Shown in pieces: positions 57,254 through 64,000 of a stretch of 64,000 nucleotides of DNA. Positions within the stretch are counted from its first letter, which is position 1. Each line of letters opens with the position of its first letter. Source of the DNA: Evansella vedderi (lineage in GTDB: Bacteria; Bacillota; Bacilli; Bacillales; Salisediminibacteriaceae); the NCBI RefSeq assembly GCF_030813435.1, contig NZ_JAUSUG010000025.1, positions 18,108 to 82,107 of the forward strand, written 5' to 3'. The notes beneath the pieces were generated by a model. That model was given only the letters and a program-made list of their open reading frames with translations. It did no database searches and was not told the origin of the DNA. A program made the translations under genes and the position numbers.

Positions 57254-57448
57254 TTAATTATTTTTGTTTTCACCTTGCGTTGGTACTTCCATTTCATATG
57301 CTTTAATTTCTTCTTTATTCTCTGTCTTTTTATTTGCTTTTTTTAAACGATTTACCGTAAAAGAAGCAAATAAAAAAACTAAAATTAAGACAATATAGGC
57401 ATATAAGAAATTTTCTTCGGAACGGTCAGGCATTGTAAAGAAATCCAT
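57254..57448 (-). CDS. Single-helix small membrane protein
   Basis: 64 residues from ATG 57448 (GAAAGGG eight to nine bases upstream; GTG 57457 also in frame). N-terminal outside part, helix LYAYIVLILVFLFASFTV, then a charged Lys/Glu-rich tail. No family recognised. Confidence 0.62.
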   Translation of the reverse strand: MDFFTMPDRSEENFLYAYIVLILVFLFASFTVNRLKKANKKTENKEEIKAYEMEVPTQGENKNN

Positions 57449-57639
57449 TCCTTTCACCCTTTCATAAATAGGACTTCCTTCATTATTTGTACATATACTT
57501 TAACATACTTTCTCTATTTCTTCTAATCAAAGTGTTTAGCAAGTCTTCCTCATATTAACAAATTACAACTGATGTTTAAGAGTCTGTTCAAAAAGGTCGG
57601 TTTTTTAGCTTTAAACTATGTTTTAATACATTGTTTATA

Positions 57640-57716
57640 TTCAAAAGAAGTTGATTGAAGTGAAAGGCACGAGACTCCTGCGGAAAGCGAGTGCCTGAAG
57701 CGTAAATCAACGCCCA
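57640..57716. repeat. Short R2 copy
   Basis: AGTTGATTGAAGTGAAAGGC, GAGACTCCTGCGGAAAGCGA and GAAGCGTAAATCAACGCCC: the ends and core of R2 with the middle removed. Confidence 0.68.
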
Positions 57717-57728
57717 AAATTAGCATAG

Positions 57729-58838
<1,110 letters not shown>

Positions 58839-58918
58839 TTAAGAATTTAGATAATTCTATGTGGGCACATTAACAGAGTGGTAGAATATAGATAATACAG
58901 TTATAAGGGGAGAGGGGA

Positions 58919-59281
58919 ATGAAGGGCTTAATTATTGAAGATGGTTTACTTCTCACGGAGATGAAAATCACATATAACGGAAAGGCGCTGGAATTAGATC
59001 GTGTATTGGTTGATACTTCTGCTAGGGAAAGTGTATTGTCACGTGCAAATGCTTTGGACTTAAACATGCCTCTAGGGGGAGAGGATTCTCCAAAGGGAAG
59101 TTCAAACAAACAAATAACGGCAATCAGTGTTGGCCCCTTAAAGATTGTTGATTTTCCTATTTATGTAAAAGATATACCCGATGGAAAACTAGATGGTATT
59201 TTAGGGTTAGATTTCTTAAAGCGTGTTGGGGCAAAAATTAACTTAGATTCCATGACATTATCTGGCTCAAGGGTAATCTAA
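58919..59281 (+). CDS. Retropepsin-like aspartyl protease family protein
   Basis: 120 residues. RVLVDTSARESVLSRANAL resembles the vlvDTGA-sxis active-site loop of retropepsin-like proteases, with DTS in place of DTG, and DGILGLDFLKRVGAKINL is the second conserved block. No signal peptide. Site GGGGAGAGGGG before ATG 58919. Proteolysis unproved; a binding or scaffold role is possible. Confidence 0.68.
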   Translation: MKGLIIEDGLLLTEMKITYNGKALELDRVLVDTSARESVLSRANALDLNMPLGGEDSPKGSSNKQITAISVGPLKIVDFPIYVKDIPDGKLDGILGLDFLKRVGAKINLDSMTLSGSRVI

Positions 59282-59314
59282 AATTGATCTATTGTTTTCT
59301 ATAACATAATTAGA

Positions 59315-59350
59315 AGAAAAAAACCCATTTTTTCATTGGGTTTTTTTCTA
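59315..59350 (+). terminator. Terminator after the retropepsin-like gene
   Basis: AAAAAAACCCAT and ATTGGGTTTTTTT around a T-rich loop. Confidence 0.82.
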
Positions 59351-59441
59351 TTTATGTAATAGCTCTAATTTTTTTGTAAAAAGGAATTATACTTTTTCTG
59401 TCGAAATGTAAGGGAAGAGATTGATGGAAGGAGATCCTGAA

Positions 59442-60362
59442 ATGAAAATTCTAATTCTTGGTGCTGGAGCAGTTGGTGGATATTTTGGTGGAAGGTTGAT
59501 AGAGAAAGGGGAAGACGTTACCTTTCTTGTTAGGGAGAAGCGGCAGCAGCAATTAAGGGAGCATGGACTCAATATAAAAAGTCCCCACGGTGATTTTTCT
59601 ATAAGACCAAAAACAATAGTTGCAACAGATGACGATGAACCTTTTGATGTAGTTATTCTTGCAACGAAGGCTTACCACTTAAATGGCGGATTAAGGTCCA
59701 TTGAACCCTTTGTAAGGGAATATACGATGATTTTACCCCTATTAAACGGAATGGAGCATATGGAGGAGCTTCGAGGTTTCTTTTCTCCTGAACAAGTATT
59801 AGGAGGGCTATGCTTTGTTGAATCTACATTGGATGAAAAGGGAACTATCCTGCAATCTAGTGATAAACATGACCTAGTTTTCGGGGAATGGAATGGTAAA
59901 AAAACAGAACGGGTTGAGAAATTAGAAGCTGTTTTTTCTGGAACGAAGGCAGGCTTTCGATTAAGCGAGAATATTCAGCAGGATATGTGGCATAAGTACT
60001 TGTTCATTTCAACATTAGCGGGAATTACTTCCTTGATGAGATCTCCCATTGGACCAATCCGCGACACCATGGAAGGGCGCACGTATATACAGCAATTATT
60101 TGAAGAAATTCGTTTAACTATGGAAGAATACGGGGCCCCATTAACAGATGGTATTGTGGAGAAACAAATGGAGGTTATTGAAGGTTTAGCTCCAACAACG
60201 AAATCTTCCATGCTAAGGGATATTGAAAAGCAAGGGCTTATTGAATCAGAACATTTACATGGCTATCTATTATTACTTGCGGAACGTTTTGGAGTAGAAA
60301 CACCGTTATTAAGGCTGGTCTATCAGCATTTAAAAGTATATGAAAAGAATTTAGGACAATAA
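59442..60362 (+). CDS. 2-dehydropantoate 2-reductase family protein
   Basis: 306 residues. NADPH motif ILGAGAVGGYFGGRL at the N-terminus, then LATKAYHLNGGL, LLNGMEHMEEL and the C-terminal ApbA/PanE helical domain (about 180-300) with KYLFISTLAGITSL. ATG 59442 has GGAAGGAG eight bases upstream. Reduces ketopantoate to pantoate for coenzyme A, or is one of the paralogues of that family; not near other pan genes. Confidence 0.85.
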   Translation: MKILILGAGAVGGYFGGRLIEKGEDVTFLVREKRQQQLREHGLNIKSPHGDFSIRPKTIVATDDDEPFDVVILATKAYHLNGGLRSIEPFVREYTMILPLLNGMEHMEELRGFFSPEQVLGGLCFVESTLDEKGTILQSSDKHDLVFGEWNGKKTERVEKLEAVFSGTKAGFRLSENIQQDMWHKYLFISTLAGITSLMRSPIGPIRDTMEGRTYIQQLFEEIRLTMEEYGAPLTDGIVEKQMEVIEGLAPTTKSSMLRDIEKQGLIESEHLHGYLLLLAERFGVETPLLRLVYQHLKVYEKNLGQ

Positions 60363-60374
60363 GTCTAAGAAAAG

Positions 60375-60505
60375 AAGCTGGGACAAAAGCGTTTTGTCAA
60401 TGAGAATTTCGAACGAAGCATATAAATCGCTTCGGAAATATACTTCGCTACGATAATACATTGTTCGTATTTTCATCTAAACACTTTAGTTATGTCCCAG
60501 CCTCT
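60375..60505. repeat. Family R1 hairpin repeat
   Basis: GAAGCTGGGACAAAAGCGTT ... AGTTATGTCCCAGCCTCTTTT, with GCATATAAATCGCTTCGG and ACATTGTTCGTATTTTC inside; orientation opposite to the 40666 copy. Confidence 0.82.
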
Positions 60506-60527
60506 TTTCCTTTATAGGGGGTCTTAG

Positions 60528-60710
60528 ATGAAAAGGGAAACAAAAATAGGATTTAGTATCTTTTTCTTTATTCTAATAATGGTTGGCCCATTGACCCGTG
60601 CCATTGGCTATCTCTCTTTCTATTTTTATTTAATCAGCTTAGTAGGACTTGTGGGGTTAATTACTGTGGATCGACTCTCCAAAAAAAAAGCCCGGATGAA
60701 AATTGTCTAA
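60528..60710 (+). CDS. 60-residue two-helix membrane protein
   Basis: Two membrane helices (about 8-25 and 29-49) with a basic tail KKKARMKIV. AGGGGGT before ATG 60528. No family recognised. Confidence 0.62.
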   Translation: MKRETKIGFSIFFFILIMVGPLTRAIGYLSFYFYLISLVGLVGLITVDRLSKKKARMKIV

Positions 60711-60843
60711 AGGAAATACATAGGATAAAATAAAAGCCATATGATGAAATAAATACATTATTTTTATTGAACCAAAATTTAAGAATAAGAATACAATACA
60801 TATGTTTTATTTATAATTGTCTGAGTGGAGAAGGGAGAAGTGT

Positions 60844-61599
60844 ATGATTGAACGGAAATCAGAAAGGGAAATAGAGTTAATGCACGAGGCAGGTAAGCTT
60901 GTAGCTAAGATCCACAAAGAGCTAGCTAAAATGATAAAGCCTGGAATTACAACAATGGAAATTGATAAATTTGTTGAGGAATATATGAAAAAAAATGGGG
61001 CGAAGCCTGCCCAGAAGGGGTATCAAGGCTATCCATTTGCCACATGTGCTTCTATTAATGATGAAATATGCCACGGATTTCCACGGACGGATCCACTTAA
61101 AAATGGCGATGTAGTAACGATTGATTTTGTAGCTGATTTAAATGGAGGTCTAGCTGATTCCGCATGGACATATCCCGTTGGGGAAGTTTCAGATGAAGTG
61201 AAGCACCTTTGTGAAGTTACAAAAGAAGCTCTTTATATAGGGATTAAAGAAGCCATCGTGGGAAATCGAGTTGGAGATATTGGCGGGGCCATAGAGGAAT
61301 ATGTGGAACCCTTTGGGTATGGAATCGTAAGAGAATTTGCTGGCCATGGAATCGGCCCTACTATTCACGAACCACCAAATATTCCACACTTTGGAAATCG
61401 AGGTAAAGGTCAGCGTTTCAAAGAAGGTATGGTTATTACCATTGAACCAATGATTAACGCTGGATTTTGGCCTTCACAAATGGACAGCAACGGATGGACT
61501 GCAAGAACAATAGATGGCAGTTTATCTGTTCAGTATGAACATACTGTTGCAATAACAAAGGATGGGCCACTTATATTAACGGATCAAGAAAATGTTTAA
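60844..61599 (+). CDS. map: Methionine aminopeptidase, type I
   Basis: 251 residues, pita-bread fold. Metal ligands: Asp in VVTIDFVADL and in LADSAWTY, His in FAGHGIG, Glu in TIEPMI and VQYEHTV. ATG 60844 with AGAAGGGAG upstream. Removes N-terminal Met. Outside the ribosomal-protein operon, so probably the second (YflG-type) copy. Confidence 0.93.
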   Translation: MIERKSEREIELMHEAGKLVAKIHKELAKMIKPGITTMEIDKFVEEYMKKNGAKPAQKGYQGYPFATCASINDEICHGFPRTDPLKNGDVVTIDFVADLNGGLADSAWTYPVGEVSDEVKHLCEVTKEALYIGIKEAIVGNRVGDIGGAIEEYVEPFGYGIVREFAGHGIGPTIHEPPNIPHFGNRGKGQRFKEGMVITIEPMINAGFWPSQMDSNGWTARTIDGSLSVQYEHTVAITKDGPLILTDQENV

Positions 61600-61610
61600 A
61601 GGAAAAGAGT

Positions 61611-61657
61611 GGGAGTCAAAGGATATCATATAGCCTGTTTGACTCCCCTTTTTATTG
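61611..61657 (+). terminator. Terminator after map
   Basis: GGGAGTCAAA (61611-61620) and TTTGACTCCC (61638-61647), then CTTTTTATT. Confidence 0.85.
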
Positions 61658-61762
61658 GAGTTGGTTGGATCAGGAAATAGGCTTTTGGATTCCGATGTAG
61701 GCAAGCACCTTGTTTTTTCTGGGGCATATGGTATATGGAATTTATCGAGGGGAGAGAAGACT

Positions 61763-62209
61763 TTGTACACTCAAGGACCTTTTCATGGATTAATGAATTA
61801 TCTATTTCCACAACCAACTATTGGACAACCGCCCATTTTTGGTGGTTGGGGACCTGGATTTCCTGGTATTGGTGGACTTTTTCCAGGAGGAACTGGGCAA
61901 ATGCCACCGGGCCCACCACCAATTGCAGGACCTGGAGGACAGGCAGGGCCACCACCGGGCCCACCGCCAGTAACAACTCCACAGCAGCAACTAGGGGGAA
62001 TTGGAACATTGGCTGTGGATCCTGGTTCATTGTATGGTTGTATGAACAGGTATACGTATATGATATTAGAGGATGGTAGAGCATTTTGGTTTTGGCCTAC
62101 CTTTATTGGGAGGACATCAGTGGCAGGTTACCGTTGGCATAGAAGACAGCAGCGTTGGATTTACACTGGATTTGACACAAGATTAATTAATTGGTTTCAA
62201 TGTTACTAG
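61763..62209 (+). CDS. Pro/Gly-rich protein with conserved aromatic C-terminus
   Basis: 148 residues from TTG 61763, which has GAGGGGAGAG at proper distance; the frame is open from 61655. Residues about 15-90 are Gly/Pro-rich with PPGPPP runs, low complexity. The C-terminal 55 residues (GSLYGCMNRYTYMILEDG, FWFWPTFIGRTSVAGYRW, ending FQCY) are well ordered and Trp/Tyr-rich, resembling a C-terminal domain of small Bacillus surface or coat-like proteins. No signal peptide. Function unknown. Confidence 0.65.
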   Translation: MYTQGPFHGLMNYLFPQPTIGQPPIFGGWGPGFPGIGGLFPGGTGQMPPGPPPIAGPGGQAGPPPGPPPVTTPQQQLGGIGTLAVDPGSLYGCMNRYTYMILEDGRAFWFWPTFIGRTSVAGYRWHRRQQRWIYTGFDTRLINWFQCY

Positions 62210-62238
62210 TTAAAGTTGAGTTCTGTTAAAACGAGTGA

Positions 62239-62285
62239 GGATATTTAAAAGGGGTATAAAATCTCCTTTTAGATATCCTTTTATT
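62239..62285 (+). terminator. Terminator after the Pro/Gly-rich gene
   Basis: GGATATTTAAAAGG and CCTTTTAGATATCC with a T-rich tail. Confidence 0.78.
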
Positions 62286-62440
62286 TTCCTCTCACCCTCC
62301 CCTAATAATTGTTTTGTTTAAAAGGGATGAATACAGCCAAAAAGAAAGGTATAATAAAGTCATAAAGTCATAGACCGGGTCTGTGACAATATTGTGGACA
62401 GTAATTACAAAGGTACTGGGATTTATACGAAAATAAAAGT

Positions 62441-62638
62441 TTGAATTTTCGTGACATTGAGCTGGTCAAAGATTATATACTAAGGAATAAAATATTTATG
62501 AAAGAGCGTCCTGTTGTTCTTCAGCATGATGATTTCCACTGTAATGGGCTTTATAATGGGATGATAGATTTTAATCGTTTTGATTGGGGAGATACTTGGC
62601 ATGACTTTTACAAGTTTCCTTGTTTACAAGAGAAATAA
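62441..62638 (+). pseudogene. Fragment of an aminoglycoside phosphotransferase-like gene
   Basis: VVLQHDDFHCNGLYNGMIDFNRFDWGDTWHDF keeps the Brenner-type catalytic loop (HDDFH) and the metal-binding IDF/DWGD region of the APH family in only 65 residues. The N-terminal kinase lobe and the C-terminal part are missing, and there is no ribosome binding site. A decayed remnant. Confidence 0.72.
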
Positions 62639-62697
62639 GTATACCTATCTGATTTAGTTATAAATGATAAAAATTATGATGGCGGGGAGTGGAACCA

Positions 62698-63555
62698 ATG
62701 GACATTCGGCAATACACATCGGCAACTGAAGTGTTGGAGAAGGTGGGGAAGTGTCTTATGGAAAGGGAAGCGGAGAATAATTTGCCACTTGGCCTGTTGC
62801 ATCGATTAAAGAAAAATGAAGAAAAAAGGGTGAAGTATGAACCTGGAAAAGAACCATTCATAGCGGTTGTAGAAGAGAACGATGGTAAGCTAGGTATGAT
62901 TATGGTTCAGACACCACCGGATAACCTTGTTATTTGCGGAAAGGAAGAGTTTATTAAGCCGATCGTAAAATGGCTCTGTAAAAAAGGAATAGATTTACCG
63001 GGAGTTGTTGGATGTAAGCCAATTATAGATAAATTTGTGGAAGCGTGGGTAAAGGAGACGAATAAAACACCTGAAGTTTTTATGCGTCAGCTTATTTATC
63101 GGTTAGATGAATTACAGCAAATACCTCGACAAAAAGGGCGCCTTTGCTATGCCACGGAGGATGACCTTACATTGGTAACCTATTGGACTCAACAGTTCCA
63201 TGAAGAAGCGTTAGAACCAATAGACAAAAAAAGAGCCGAAGAGTTTGTAAAAAATGAAATAAAAAACAACACCATTTTTTTGTGGCGAACGGAAAATTGT
63301 ACACCTGTATCCATGGCAAAACGGGCGAGGGAAACAAAAAATGGTGTTGTTATAAATCTAGTATATACACCAGATGAATATAAGCGCCAAGGTTATGCCA
63401 CCACATGTGTGGCTGCATTAAGTGAATGGCTCCTAAAGGAAGGATTTAAATTCTGCAGTTTGTATACGGACCTTGATAACCCAACATCAAATAGTATTTA
63501 TACAAAAATTGGATACAAACCAATTGCGGAATCGGTAGAGTATCGGTTTATTTAA
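62698..63555 (+). CDS. GNAT-family N-acetyltransferase
   Basis: 285 residues, two-part protein. The C-terminal GNAT domain (about 155-285) has VYTPDEYKRQGYATTCVAALS, the acetyl-CoA loop, and NSIYTKIGYKPIAESVEYRF at the end. The N-terminal half is a GNAT-like or linker domain. ATG 62698 has CGGGGAG eight bases upstream; GTG 62689 is nearer. Substrate unknown. Confidence 0.85.
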   Translation: MDIRQYTSATEVLEKVGKCLMEREAENNLPLGLLHRLKKNEEKRVKYEPGKEPFIAVVEENDGKLGMIMVQTPPDNLVICGKEEFIKPIVKWLCKKGIDLPGVVGCKPIIDKFVEAWVKETNKTPEVFMRQLIYRLDELQQIPRQKGRLCYATEDDLTLVTYWTQQFHEEALEPIDKKRAEEFVKNEIKNNTIFLWRTENCTPVSMAKRARETKNGVVINLVYTPDEYKRQGYATTCVAALSEWLLKEGFKFCSLYTDLDNPTSNSIYTKIGYKPIAESVEYRFI

Positions 63556-63556
63556 A

Positions 63557-63860
63557 ACCTACTACCAGCTTCTAAATAAGGAAATACGAACAAGATTAGG
63601 TGGATTACATTCTGCCAAATGCATCTTATACAATGTGGATTTTGCACCAATAGAAGTTTTACAAAGGGAAGCTAAATGGGAGCAGGCAGGGGAAGATTTA
63701 GCTTTCATTGGAAAAAAGCTAGAAGCTGCAGGAGTAGAAGGGAGATATTTTACTAGAAAATAATCTTAACGTTCATATTCCTCAAAAGGGAGAGCGAATG
63801 GAAGGGAACCGGATTATTTTTGAAGAGTTATGTAAGGGAGAGCTAAAAGTCTCTGAATGA
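63557..63860 (+). pseudogene. Remnant of an aspartate/glutamate racemase gene
   Basis: Reading from 63557: YYQLLNKEIRTRLGGLHSAK, then YNVDFAPIEVLQREAKW and EDLAFIGKKLEAAGVEGRY, which match the racemase N-domain, but the first strands with the catalytic Cys are missing. After a stop at 63761 another frame gives NVHIPQKGE and NRIIFEELCKGELKV, from the C-terminal part. So the gene is 5'-truncated and internally deleted. Confidence 0.75.
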
Positions 63861-63871
63861 AGTTTAGTATG

Positions 63872-63903
63872 CTGGCGGTGGAGCAAACCTGCCAGTTTTT
63901 TGT
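63872..63903 (+). terminator. Terminator after the racemase remnant
   Basis: CTGGCGGT and ACCTGCCAG followed by six T; the original terminator seems kept. The last 100 bases of the window show no feature. Confidence 0.7.
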
Positions 63904-64000
63904 TTGTTTAGCGTACAATGTCAAATACTTTTTTCAAGATTTAGAGTAACTCAAACACACCTACTTTAATTTCCTTTTTTTACAAGTAGCAATCAACCAA

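Noticed and set aside
61735..62084. Trp/Thr-rich and Leu/Val-rich frames overlapping the Pro/Gly-rich gene
   Set aside because: They are out-of-frame and antisense readings of the GGxCCx repeats in the real gene.

Overview
The window is chromosomal DNA from a low-GC, spore-forming Firmicute of the family Bacillaceae. The evidence is a Spo0E-type phosphatase, SpoVR, a YjcZ-type sporulation peptide, a T-box, an M-box and a ydaO-type c-di-AMP riboswitch, CodY/CcpA/Fur/Zur/MntR-like sites, GGAGG ribosome binding sites and many GTG/TTG starts. Lipoproteins with very acidic N-termini and the K+/H+ systems (KhtTU, KtrAB) suggest an alkaliphilic or halotolerant species; that part is inference. I saw no transposase, phage or CRISPR gene, but several families of short dispersed repeats are present.

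Layout. 0-7 kb: Spo0E-like phosphatase, KhtT-KhtU K+/H+ antiporter, a tiny zinc-finger-like protein, release factor 3, ModA/ModB without a ModC, and small membrane proteins. 7-19 kb: a complete branched-chain amino acid block read leftward, ilvE-ilvD-[T-box]-ilvB-ilvN-ilvC-leuA-leuB-leuC-leuD, with a sigma-A-like promoter, a CodY box and cre sites in front of ilvE. 19-22 kb: spoVR and a first mgtE. 22-26 kb: an unusual cluster of three HMA-like PGRxR proteins, a P1B-type ATPase carrying the same domain, and a glycine-zipper peptide. I think it is a candidate ferrosome-like (fez-like) or related metal-compartment system, and it is the most interesting part of the window.

26-41 kb is a metal-uptake region: a His/Cys-rich protein; a BtuC/FecC-type importer with a ferrochelatase-like enzyme; MntR with all six known metal ligands; an Mn-type ABC importer whose binding protein is an exact-length tandem duplication; and a Fur-boxed ferric-iron binding protein plus permease lacking an ATPase. 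Three promoters here carry an MntR-like palindrome at the same distance after the -10 box. 41-44 kb: ktrA-ktrB behind a ydaO riboswitch, with a roughly 280-bp MITE-like element inserted between the likely promoter and the aptamer and flanked by a 9-bp direct repeat. 44-50 kb: a PgeF/YlmD-type protein, a DUF1538 pair with a double PII-like protein, and a Zur-boxed FAD protein plus a COG0523 GTPase. 50-64 kb: an LtaS-type synthase, a second mgtE behind an M-box with a 37-codon reading frame between them, a PAP2 phosphatase, manganese pyrophosphatase, a phosphofructokinase, ketopantoate reductase, methionine aminopeptidase, a Pro/Gly-rich surface-like protein, a GNAT protein, and decayed fragments of an aminoglycoside phosphotransferase and an aspartate racemase.

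The genes are mostly housekeeping and metal/ion homeostasis, controlled by nearly every classical Bacillus metal or amino acid sensor. All functions are from reading motifs and recalled family knowledge; no database search was run.
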